A DNA stretch of 64,000 nucleotides from Bryobacter sp. (lineage in GTDB: Bacteria; Acidobacteriota; Terriglobia; Bryobacterales; Bryobacteraceae). How positions within the stretch are numbered: the stretch's first letter is position 1; each line of letters starts with the position of its first letter. The position numbers and the translations under genes are program-made. The stretch covers positions 81,170-145,169 of the forward strand of contig JALHNH010000014.1 of assembly GCA_022843625.1 (NCBI GenBank), in the 5' to 3' direction. Shown in pieces: positions 26,576 through 34,178 of this stretch. The notes beneath the pieces were generated by a model that saw only the letters and a program-made list of their open reading frames with translations, had not been told where the DNA came from and ran no database searches.

Positions 26576-27639
26576 TCGCTTTTTTCGCAACCCTGTTTTT
26601 GATTCCTGGCTCTCACGAGCTTGCAACCCCTGGCCCGGTCAGCATCCCGCTGCCCGGGCCAGACTATATCCATCTGCGCTGGAAGTCCCTTCGTTCTTCC
26701 GGCTATTGGGAACCTCCCACTCTTAAGCTCCCCTTCGCCGGCACATACTGGGTCAGCGCCGCCACCAAATCCAAAGTCCGCACCATCCCCGCCGCCACCT
26801 TCAACCAGCTCATCGTCAACGACGGCTTAAACGTAGTCCAGCAATACCGCAAACAATACAAGCAACAAAACGAACCCGGCCGCATCGTCACGGCAGACTA
26901 CGCCAAGACAATGATCACCGTCGGCCCCCCGGAACCAATCGCCCCAGTCGAACTCAATCTGCCAATCGAGTTCATTCTGAGATACCCGCAACTGGTCCAG
27001 CTCAACTTCCGCAGCCAGCCGATAGAAGGCGTCCAGATCAGCCTCAACGGCAAACCCATTGGCATCACCAACGGAGCCGGTCAACTCCCACTCCCGCCAC
27101 TCAACTTCGCAGCAAAGCTAACGGCCACCGTAGTCAGAGCCTACCCGGACTTGGGCACCGCCACCTGGGAATTCTTCAATGCCACGCTCACTCTTCCACC
27201 CTTAAGCCAGCGTCAAGCCACCATCGACAACGGTCAACTGCCCCGTAACGAACTGGGTCGCCGTCATGTAATAGACAACGGCATCGGCGATCTCATCGCC
27301 GGTGCCAAATCGCCCCGCCGGAGTCTTCGCCTTCAGCGCCTGCAAAGGAGCGCTCTCAGCCTCTTCAAACGGAATCGCTCCCGGAGCAACGCTATTCACG
27401 CTGATCTTCGGAGCCCACGCCCGAGCCATCGCCCGAGTCATATGAATCACCCCAGCCTTGGACGCACAGTAGTGCACATACTCAGGCCAAACTTCGATGC
27501 CCCCAATCGACGAGATGTTCACGATTCTGCCCCCGCCCTCCTGCAACATCATCCGGCGCGCCGCCTGCTGGGCACAAAAGAAGTAAGCCTTCAGATTCGT
27601 CGAATGAATAAAGTCCCAATCGGCTTCCGTCACCAGTAA
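26572..27639 (+). CDS. Second DUF4198-like exported protein, C-terminus read through into antisense of SDR gene
   Basis: A GTG start (GTGA overlap with the gene before) gives a short leader MIAFFATLFLIPGSHELATPG, then a DUF4198-like body whose Ig-like part (QPIEGVQISLNGKPIGITNGAG) parallels the upstream paralogue. The natural family end is near residue 210 (ATWEFFNATLTL). From about 27202 the frame stays open for 438 bp antisense to the SDR gene, giving a basic, low-quality tail of about 145 residues. One frame over, a TAA lies at 27203-27205. So this is either a lost stop, a 1-bp indel (real or a sequencing error), or a truly long overlap. I trust the first 210 residues only. Confidence 0.6.
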   Translation: MIAFFATLFLIPGSHELATPGPVSIPLPGPDYIHLRWKSLRSSGYWEPPTLKLPFAGTYWVSAATKSKVRTIPAATFNQLIVNDGLNVVQQYRKQYKQQNEPGRIVTADYAKTMITVGPPEPIAPVELNLPIEFILRYPQLVQLNFRSQPIEGVQISLNGKPIGITNGAGQLPLPPLNFAAKLTATVVRAYPDLGTATWEFFNATLTLPPLSQRQATIDNGQLPRNELGRRHVIDNGIGDLIAGAKSPRRSLRLQRLQRSALSLFKRNRSRSNAIHADLRSPRPSHRPSHMNHPSLGRTVVHILRPNFDAPNRRDVHDSAPALLQHHPARRLLGTKEVSLQIRRMNKVPIGFRHQ

Positions 27640-27921
27640 TGGATCGATCTTGGTAAAGCGCGCAGCATTGTTAACAAGCCCATCCAGCTCGCCCACCTCA
27701 GCGAATAGCCGTTCAATCTCACTCACCTTCGACAGGTCAGCAGAAAAGATCGGAGCCCCGCCACAAAGCGCACTCACCTCCAGCGCCTCCTCTTTCGAAT
27801 TCCCATAGTGAATCCGAACCTCAGCCCCTTCTCGATGCAACCGGGTCACAATCGCCCGCCCAATCCGCCGAGCCGCCCCGGTCACAAGAATCTTCTTACC
27901 TTCAAGAGAACTGAATGCCAT
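27202..27921 (-). CDS. Short-chain dehydrogenase/reductase, FolM/pteridine reductase-like
   Basis: NADPH-dependent SDR of 239 residues. The cofactor motif is TGAARRIG (14-21): the Arg-rich form of the glycine loop is that of pteridine and dihydromonapterin reductases (PTR1/FolM) rather than the usual TGxxxGIG. Other motifs are NNAA, Ser in NISSIGG, the catalytic pair in YCASK, and a C-terminal VDGGLTLA. A pteridine role is an inference from the motif; folate genes are not nearby. Its stop codon overlaps the preceding convergent reading frame. Confidence 0.85.
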   Translation of the reverse strand: MAFSSLEGKKILVTGAARRIGRAIVTRLHREGAEVRIHYGNSKEEALEVSALCGGAPIFSADLSKVSEIERLFAEVGELDGLVNNAARFTKIDPLLVTEADWDFIHSTNLKAYFFCAQQAARRMMLQEGGGRIVNISSIGGIEVWPEYVHYCASKAGVIHMTRAMARAWAPKISVNSVAPGAIPFEEAESAPLQALKAKTPAGRFGTGDEIADAVVYYMTATQFVTGQLTVVDGGLTLA

Positions 27922-28044
27922 AGCCCATCAATAGCATGAGAGGCAGATCCGAATCGTCGGCAGATGCAGTATTCGTTCAGACTGGATCCCAAATCGTGAC
28001 CCCTTCTTTTGTCTTCGTGCGCATTAGGAAGAGAAAGGTTATCT

Positions 28045-28632
28045 ATGCTCAAATCCATTTCTATAATTGCAGTCCTGCTGGTGGCACCAAAATGCTTCGC
28101 CAGCCAGATCTACACATTAAACGGAACATTCTCTTCGGGTGCTCCAGACACCGAGTTGCTCACGCCCAGTGTGCAATTCTCTGCATCGTTCAGCTTGGTC
28201 GATCCGCCTGTTCCATTTAGCTGGTCTTCGAATCAGTCGCGGGTCAGCGTTTCCGTCTCGTACATCTTAGATGGTTCCACGCTTACTGCATTTAATCCAG
28301 AAGCAACGCTGTGGACAACCGGCGCAGGAGGTGGCTTCTCCCTGATATTTTGGGAGAGCAACAACATTAACCGAATCCGCTTGAACATGTCGGGCCCTCA
28401 GCTGTTTGCTGGCCCTACAAGTGCACCAACAGGACTAGTGATACCCATTACGTTTGCCAATACGACGGGATCGTGGTCGTATCACAACCTCGACGGCAGC
28501 ATAATTAGTTCCGGCAACTTTAGCGATGCGAACGTCAATACAGTGCCTGAGCCCTCGGCCGCAGCCTTGATGATTTGCGGCATTGCAACTCAGGCTTGGT
28601 GGCTCAAACGGCGGCGAGAGAAAGCCAAATAG
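28045..28632 (+). CDS. PEP-CTERM sorting-domain protein
   Basis: Predicted exported surface protein of 195 residues. Start ATG 28045 has GAAAGG a few bases upstream and gives the leader MLKSISIIAVLLVAPKCFAS. The mature part is a Ser/Thr/Asn-rich beta-type domain I do not recognise. The C-terminus is VPEPSAAALMICG, a hydrophobic stretch, then LKRRREK: a standard PEP-CTERM signal. Lower GC and many Thr/Ser codons compared with its neighbours. With the gene at 3483-4709 this is the second PEP-CTERM protein, so an exosortase should exist elsewhere in the genome. Confidence 0.85.
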   Translation: MLKSISIIAVLLVAPKCFASQIYTLNGTFSSGAPDTELLTPSVQFSASFSLVDPPVPFSWSSNQSRVSVSVSYILDGSTLTAFNPEATLWTTGAGGGFSLIFWESNNINRIRLNMSGPQLFAGPTSAPTGLVIPITFANTTGSWSYHNLDGSIISSGNFSDANVNTVPEPSAAALMICGIATQAWWLKRRREKAK

Positions 28633-28682
28633 GGCTGCAGAAAAGTACTGCTACCCGCATTCGGACAACAACCCATAGACTG

Positions 28683-28707
28683 GGGCCGGACACAGAGGAT
28701 CCGGCCC
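28683..28707 (+). terminator. GC-rich hairpin after PEP-CTERM gene
   Basis: GGGCCGGA (28683-28690) and TCCGGCCC (28700-28707) form a perfect 8-bp stem with a 9-nt loop, 51 bp after the PEP-CTERM stop codon and 100 bp before the next start. The following sequence (GATCTGTTTGTG) is only weakly T-rich, so the terminator call is moderate. The rest of 28633-28806 holds nothing else I can support. Confidence 0.42.
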
Positions 28708-28806
28708 GATCTGTTTGTGAAGGTTTTGGGCAGAAATCTCGTCCATTGTCCCAACATCAGACACCGCCACCCACACAGCCCCACCCGAAAACACTACGAT
28801 AGATAC

Positions 28807-30327
28807 ATGACCCGCCGTTCGATCTTCAGCCTCGCCGCTACCCCCCTCCTCGCGCAGCAACAAAAGCCCGCCGAGCATGCCGGCCACGGCTGCACTCCCC
28901 CACCCAGCGCCGGTGCTCCATCCCTCCCAGCCAAGCTCCTCGGCGGCATGGGTCAGATCAACTTCCCTATATCCATCGGCCAGCACATCGGTCTCCTCTA
29001 CTTCCAGCAAGGCGTCGCCCAGCTCCACTCCTTTTGGGCCCGCGAAGCCGAACGCAGCTTCCTCATGGCCGCCTCGGTCGACCCAACTTCCCCCATGCCC
29101 TGGTGGGGCGTCGCTATGGCCGCTGCCGGAGACTACCGTCCCAAGTTCCAGCAAGAAGGCCTCGACGAAATATTCGGCAAACAACCCCGCACCACCGCCC
29201 GTGCCTGGGAAGCCGCCCAACGTGCCCGCGACCTCGCCGCCAAACGCAAAGATCTCCCCATGATCGAGCGTCTCTACATCGAATCCGTCCAGGGTAAGTG
29301 CGATCCGAATAACCCCAATCCAGACCTCGCCTACACCGACGGCCTCCGCAAGATCATCGCCCTCTTCCCCAACGAAATCGAAGCCAAGCTCTTCCTCTCA
29401 CTCGCCACCATGCGCGGTTTCCGTCAGCCCGATAAGAAGCCGAACCACGGCACAATGGAATCGGTCGAAATCCTGCGTAGCCTCCTCCCCGAGGCCCCAG
29501 AGCATCCCGGCCTCCACCACTACATCATCCACGGCTTTGAAGGCTCCACCTTCGCCTCCGAAGCATGGCCCAGCTGCGAAGCATATGCCCGCCTGGTCCC
29601 GATGATCCCCCACGCCCAGCACATGCCCGGCCACATCTACGCTCAAACCGGCAAGCTCAAAGAAGCGCAGCAGTCCTTCATGAATTGCATGCGCCTTGAG
29701 CTCCAGTACATGAAGGACGACAAAGATTACGGCAATGGCCACCACGGCCACAACGTGCACTTCCTCGCCATGGCCTACTCGATGGACAACAACCCCAACC
29801 GCGCCATCGAAGCCGCTCGCCATCTTCTGGCCTTCGGCGACAAACCAGCCGATGCCGCAAAACCCGACACCATGTTCGGTGCCTACCGTCAGGGTTTCTT
29901 CGCCGCCCTCCGCACCATCGCCCAGCACGAACTCTGGGATCAGGCCACGGACGAAAAACTCATTCCCGACATCCAGCAGCCCCGCTTCCAGGCCTGGCGT
30001 CACTGGCTCCACGCGCTTGCTGCAATCCACAAAAACAAAGACGCCGTACTCGCCAAGGCCCACATCCAGGCCATGGATAAGGCTCTGGGAGAATTTCTCC
30101 GCCTCACCACGTTCCCCGCTCCAGAAGAACTCCTCGCCGCCCGCATCGAAATCGCTGGCCACTACCTCTGGCTCACCGGAGAACCCCAACACGCCATCGA
30201 GAAACTCGAAGAAGCTCAGTTCCGCGAGCAGCACCTACGCTATACCGAGCCCACATTCTATCCGCGACCCGTCGCCGAGGTACTCAAGCGCTTGAACCCC
30301 GAGCACTCAAACTCAGGCAATGCCTGA
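28807..30327 (+). CDS. Exported TPR-family protein
   Basis: 506 residues. Start ATG 28807 gives a twin-arginine-like leader MTRRSIFSLAATPLLAQ; the open frame upstream lacks a leader. The mature protein starts with a His/Pro linker, then a block typical of a secreted family common in Acidobacteriota (IGLLYFQQGVAQLHSFW, ERSFLMAASVDPTSPMPWWG), with helical repeats through the whole length (for example YIQ/YAQTGKLKEAQQSFMNCM). It contains several His clusters (GHHGHNVHF) that could bind a metal. Function unknown. It overlaps the next gene by 8 bp. Confidence 0.75.
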   Translation: MTRRSIFSLAATPLLAQQQKPAEHAGHGCTPPPSAGAPSLPAKLLGGMGQINFPISIGQHIGLLYFQQGVAQLHSFWAREAERSFLMAASVDPTSPMPWWGVAMAAAGDYRPKFQQEGLDEIFGKQPRTTARAWEAAQRARDLAAKRKDLPMIERLYIESVQGKCDPNNPNPDLAYTDGLRKIIALFPNEIEAKLFLSLATMRGFRQPDKKPNHGTMESVEILRSLLPEAPEHPGLHHYIIHGFEGSTFASEAWPSCEAYARLVPMIPHAQHMPGHIYAQTGKLKEAQQSFMNCMRLELQYMKDDKDYGNGHHGHNVHFLAMAYSMDNNPNRAIEAARHLLAFGDKPADAAKPDTMFGAYRQGFFAALRTIAQHELWDQATDEKLIPDIQQPRFQAWRHWLHALAAIHKNKDAVLAKAHIQAMDKALGEFLRLTTFPAPEELLAARIEIAGHYLWLTGEPQHAIEKLEEAQFREQHLRYTEPTFYPRPVAEVLKRLNPEHSNSGNA

Positions 30328-31276
30328 CATCATCGGCGGCAGTTTGGCCGGCGCAACAGCAGCGCTTGCGCTACTCAAACTGGGCCAACCGGTCACCATC
30401 TACGAAAAATCAAAATTCCCGCGGCACAAAGTCTGCGGCGAATTCCTCGATGCCGCCGCAGTAGATCTCCTAAGCGACATCCAGCTGGAAGGCACACCCA
30501 TCACCGAGACGGCCCTCATCTGGCCCAACGCCCAAACCCGTTTCGCACTCCCCCGCCCCGCCCTCGGCATCAGCCGCTATCGACTAGACCACATCCTCCT
30601 AATGCAAGCCCTGCGAGAAGGTGCGATCGTCCACGAACAAGTGGGCAAGCCTCACGACAAAGCAATCATCGCCCACGGCCGGAAGCCCATCAGCCAGAAG
30701 GGTGAGCGCCTCTTTGGCTATAAAGCCCACTTCGCAGGCCCCACCAACAACGCTGTAGAACTCTACTTCAACGGCATTGGTTACACCGGCGTCAACCCAG
30801 TTGAGAACGGCCTAACCAACGTCTGCGGCATCGCCAAAGAAGAAGATCTCAAAGACGTCCAATTCGACGGCGACAAGTTCATAGCCCGGCAACCCCATCT
30901 GGCAAAACGCCTCGAAGGCCGCACCAGACAGATGGAATGGCTCTTCACCGGGCCGCTCTTCTACGGCCCTACCGAAAACACTAGAGGCTACCCCTGCGGC
31001 GACGCCCTCAGCTTCGTCGATCCCTTCACCGGCTCCGGCCAACTCTGCGCCATAGCCACAGGCCAACTAGCCGCCCGCTCGATAGCAAAAGGCCTAACCC
31101 CAACCCAGCACATCGAGGCTTGCCGGCAACTCCTCCAGCCAGCCTTCCGCTGGTCTACGTTGATCCGAAAATCCCTAAGCTGGCCGCTGGTCCCCTACCT
31201 CGCCCAACTCATTCCAGGACAACTTTTATACCGCTACAGCCGCCCTACTCTGAGTCCTCTCCAGACCCGTCGATAA
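30320..31276 (+). CDS. FAD-dependent oxidoreductase, geranylgeranyl reductase-like
   Basis: Flavoprotein of the GGR/PHBH group, 318 residues. The FAD loop is IIGGSLAGATAALALL at the very N-terminus. The stretch PRHKVCGEFLD matches the KxCGE site of this group, and GDALSFVDPFTGSGQ is the second FAD motif. It is shorter than the usual 370-400 residues because parts of the substrate domain are reduced. Members reduce prenyl chains or halogenate/hydroxylate; the substrate is unknown here. Translationally coupled to the TPR gene upstream (8-bp overlap); its 3' end overlaps the convergent globin gene by 32 bp. Confidence 0.82.
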   Translation: MPDIIGGSLAGATAALALLKLGQPVTIYEKSKFPRHKVCGEFLDAAAVDLLSDIQLEGTPITETALIWPNAQTRFALPRPALGISRYRLDHILLMQALREGAIVHEQVGKPHDKAIIAHGRKPISQKGERLFGYKAHFAGPTNNAVELYFNGIGYTGVNPVENGLTNVCGIAKEEDLKDVQFDGDKFIARQPHLAKRLEGRTRQMEWLFTGPLFYGPTENTRGYPCGDALSFVDPFTGSGQLCAIATGQLAARSIAKGLTPTQHIEACRQLLQPAFRWSTLIRKSLSWPLVPYLAQLIPGQLLYRYSRPTLSPLQTRR

Positions 31277-31631
31277 CCGAATCGCCAAACAAACCGATCC
31301 GGCTATACATCTCAGACACTTCCTGCTCGGTCAACTTCAAGAACTGTATCGTAGCCAGCAAATGAGTCATAAACCGGGTCAACTGCCGGCTCGTAATCCC
31401 CTTGCCCTTATGCACCTGATCAATCGGCCGCCCGGAATAATGCGCCGGCCCATCCAGTGCCGCTGAGAAAAACTCAAGCTGCATCTCACGAAGTTTCTCC
31501 ATCGGCACATGTCGAAAGTATGGCTCAAGCTCCGTATCCTTCAGCACACGGTCATAAAACCGGTCCACCAGCATCGCAATCGCAATATCCCCGCCGACGC
31601 GGTCATAAAGTGTCCTCGGATTAGAACTCAT
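31245..31631 (-). CDS. Truncated hemoglobin, group I (HbN-like)
   Basis: Small heme protein of 128 residues. The family start TLYDRVGGD is followed by Tyr-B10 in DRFYDRV, FRHVPMEKLREMQ and the proximal histidine in VHKGKGIT, the arrangement of group I truncated hemoglobins such as mycobacterial HbN, which detoxify NO or handle O2. It is the last gene of the apbE-korA-korB operon, 37 bp after the 515-residue gene, where it may protect oxygen- and NO-sensitive iron-sulfur enzymes. Its 3' end overlaps the FAD reductase gene by 32 bp. Confidence 0.92.
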   Translation of the reverse strand: MSSNPRTLYDRVGGDIAIAMLVDRFYDRVLKDTELEPYFRHVPMEKLREMQLEFFSAALDGPAHYSGRPIDQVHKGKGITSRQLTRFMTHLLATIQFLKLTEQEVSEMYSRIGLFGDSVIDGSGEDSE

Positions 31632-31668
31632 AAGTCATCCCTTTCAAATTAGTCTGCTCTTAAATCTA

Positions 31669-33216
31669 CTACTGCTTCGTGGCCGACAACAGCTCCACCA
31701 CCCTGGCAATCGCAATCTCTGCACCTTCGCGCATAGCGGCATCCTTGGACACCTCGACAACAGGCGCGCTCGCCGCAACCACGACAGGCAACGTCGTCAG
31801 GTCTTCCAACATCTTCCACGCTTCTTGCCGCTGATGGCAATACTCGGCAAGATCCCGCGAAACAGCCACTCGCAGTTCTGTACCGTCCTCCCTGTGAACA
31901 ACGAAGAAGGGTACCGCAAGTGGAGCCTGACGCTGAAATTGTTCGAGGTAAGCTCCAATCTCGAGCGACTCATGTAGTTCTTCGGAATCCGGCAAGACCC
32001 GGAAATGGCTCCTCAACATTGGGTCGATCACAGCAGCCTCGGCGACACTCCACAGATTGGGCGCAACCGCATGAAGCCGCAAACATTCCCGCAGCGTGCT
32101 GCCACGATTCGGATGATAGGCATAAAGCGCCCAGGCTCTCGACAGCACCAGCATTGCAGCCTCTGCCCATCCACCCCCACTCGGCGTAGCCACTATAATC
32201 AGCGATGGCCGCATCGACACAGCCGCAGCCTCCAACTCCGTCATCAGGTGATCTGGAAAGGCAAGCGAAGTCTGCGCCACAATCGCTGAGTGCAGAGCGA
32301 TTCCGATCGCTGCAAAATCCGTAGATTCCTCACGAAGGTCTTCCACCGTCAAGGCCGGCTTGGTGATCACTACCTGAATGGGACATCCAGACCGCAACAC
32401 ATGAGAAAGCGAATCCATCGGGAGCTTTCCCGCTTGTGCGGCGCTCAGAACGATCAGCACGGGGCTAAGATACTCAAGCTCAAACGAATCGGCAACTTCC
32501 CAACGAAAGCGGTCCAGAATCGAATCATGCACCTCTTCTGCGTATGCCGAATCCAGCTCCAGCTTCGCTACCCTCCTCGCCTTGAGCACCAACTCTGCCT
32601 CTGCCAGTTGCCGCTTCACAAAAGCAAGCCCCGCCGCACAAGGGTCCGCAGCCTGGCACAGCTCACTACCAAAGGGATTCTCAGGTGCCACACCGCTATA
32701 AAAGATCCGCAACGGCGGCTCTTCCACTGCCACATTCAGCGCCTGACGTAGCACTTCAAGCGACTGGCGGCAGCGCTCGCGTCGACGCTCGTCCATACGA
32801 TGCACCGGGCTCACCCTCCGCCGCAACGCACTGGCCAAAGACGAAGCGTTCAGATACTGGCTTCCTCCCAGACCTAGCGCAGACCGGATCGACCCAACCG
32901 AGATCCCAGCCTCAGAATGACTGTCATCGAGGGCCAGCAAGTCCTCGAGCCGTTCCGCACTTTGCCTGATGTTTTCAATGAATTGGACCCGTCGATTCTT
33001 GCGGGCATTCAGCAGTGCAAGCGTCGGGAGTGTAACAGCCGCTTCGGCATGAAACGGAATCTGCAGTGAGTCATGGCGGATAGGATACGAATCCTCTTCC
33101 TTCGGCAGGCTCCGCCCAGCAGCAATGCCCTCCAGTGTAAGCACAGGTTGCTGCGCCTCAAGGCCCAGCCCCGTCATATGAAAGCTTCGTATTTGTTGAT
33201 CCAGAGTGGCTGTCAT
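31669..33216 (-). CDS. Paralogue of NifJ TPP-binding region with eroded cofactor motifs
   Basis: 515 residues, with no motif I know as such. Alignment by eye against NifJ at 38222-43129 matches it along nearly its whole length to NifJ about 990-1500. Examples: LSHVLRSGCPIQVVITKPAL with LSRMMMSGKPIKVLVLDTQL; SRAWALYAYHPNRGST with SRAYPLIRYNPDKGSL; WKMLEDLTTL with WRMLKSLSGL. The catalytic signatures are gone: NifJ GGDGAMYD (1217-1224) aligns with LSAAQAGK (257-264), NTGGQ (1252-1256) is lost, and CLGCGE aligns with IPFHAE. So it cannot bind TPP-Mg in the usual way. It lies 7 bp after korB and is probably a structural or regulatory partner of a 2-oxoacid oxidoreductase. Function is inference. 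Confidence 0.75.
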   Translation of the reverse strand: MTATLDQQIRSFHMTGLGLEAQQPVLTLEGIAAGRSLPKEEDSYPIRHDSLQIPFHAEAAVTLPTLALLNARKNRRVQFIENIRQSAERLEDLLALDDSHSEAGISVGSIRSALGLGGSQYLNASSLASALRRRVSPVHRMDERRRERCRQSLEVLRQALNVAVEEPPLRIFYSGVAPENPFGSELCQAADPCAAGLAFVKRQLAEAELVLKARRVAKLELDSAYAEEVHDSILDRFRWEVADSFELEYLSPVLIVLSAAQAGKLPMDSLSHVLRSGCPIQVVITKPALTVEDLREESTDFAAIGIALHSAIVAQTSLAFPDHLMTELEAAAVSMRPSLIIVATPSGGGWAEAAMLVLSRAWALYAYHPNRGSTLRECLRLHAVAPNLWSVAEAAVIDPMLRSHFRVLPDSEELHESLEIGAYLEQFQRQAPLAVPFFVVHREDGTELRVAVSRDLAEYCHQRQEAWKMLEDLTTLPVVVAASAPVVEVSKDAAMREGAEIAIARVVELLSATKQ

Positions 33217-33223
33217 GGCTTCC

Positions 33224-34177
33224 TCAAATTTCGTAACGGCTCAGCCACTTCTCAGTGGCTGCCATCTTTTCGGCTTGGGATTTTCCCATCCCCACAGCCG
33301 TCTGCAGGTCATAGCGCGCAGCATTCTCGTCGCGATACAACAAGCCCACGGGATAGACATCCTCCCGCACAGCCATTGCTTTTGCCGCCGCCAAATCATT
33401 TGGATCATGTACAGCCCGATTCGGAAAAAGCCGCTGAAATGAAGCCTCCAGCGGAATCCCGTCTTCATGATTGAGCAGCAGCACCTGATTCATGTCCTGC
33501 TGCACCTGGGCAAAGATGTGAGCCGTAAAGTGAGGGCAGCGCTGCAGAATCCGCACAAACGAAGTGCCCTTATGCTCATAGGCTGCCCGGATCGTGTTGT
33601 AAAGATGTGGCGGGTTCCAGTCCACCGTCTGCGCGACAAACGAAGCATTGGTGATGCCCAGTGTGACACTCAGCGGATTCAGCGGAGGCAGTACATTTCC
33701 GCGCGGATGCGTATTCGACTTCTCTCCCGCGCGTGTGGTCGGCGAAGTCTGATTCTTGGTCAATCCGTAGATATTGTTATCCAGCAGCAGAACCGTCAGA
33801 TCCATGTTGTAGCGAATCGCATGGATCCAGTGCGCCGTTCCTATCGCGCAACAGTCCCCGTCTCCGGTAACCACAAACATATGCAGATCCGGACGCCGGC
33901 TACGCACCCCGCAGGCAACTGGAAAGGCCCGCCCATGCAGTCCGTGAAACCCGTAGGTTTTCATGTAGTGTGGAAAGCGACTCGAGCAACCAATCCCCGA
34001 TACAACCATCGTCTTCTCCGGCGGCAACTGCTTGTCACGCGCCAGATGCTGCACCGCATTGAGCACTGCATGATCGCCACATCCCGGACACCAGCGTGCC
34101 GTCGCACCCTGATAGTCGCTCAGCGCACAGTCGTGCGGGATCGCTTCCGCTTGCCAGTCCTTACGTTGACCTTGCAT
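33224..34177 (-). CDS. korB: 2-oxoacid:ferredoxin oxidoreductase, beta subunit
   Basis: TPP-binding subunit of a two-subunit 2-oxoacid (probably 2-oxoglutarate) ferredoxin oxidoreductase. It has the CPGCGDHAVL cysteine/TPP motif, SGIGCSSRFPHYM, the TPP-Mg motif GDGDCCAIG with DNNIYGLTKNQTSPTT, the KorB-type version. 317 residues, no fused ferredoxin domain, so the iron-sulfur cluster is held by the CPGC and further Cys residues. Adjacent to korA (1 bp gap). It reduces ferredoxin in the cytoplasm, feeding the Rnf complex encoded divergently. Confidence 0.93.
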   Translation of the reverse strand: MQGQRKDWQAEAIPHDCALSDYQGATARWCPGCGDHAVLNAVQHLARDKQLPPEKTMVVSGIGCSSRFPHYMKTYGFHGLHGRAFPVACGVRSRRPDLHMFVVTGDGDCCAIGTAHWIHAIRYNMDLTVLLLDNNIYGLTKNQTSPTTRAGEKSNTHPRGNVLPPLNPLSVTLGITNASFVAQTVDWNPPHLYNTIRAAYEHKGTSFVRILQRCPHFTAHIFAQVQQDMNQVLLLNHEDGIPLEASFQRLFPNRAVHDPNDLAAAKAMAVREDVYPVGLLYRDENAARYDLQTAVGMGKSQAEKMAATEKWLSRYEI

Positions 34178-34178
34178 C

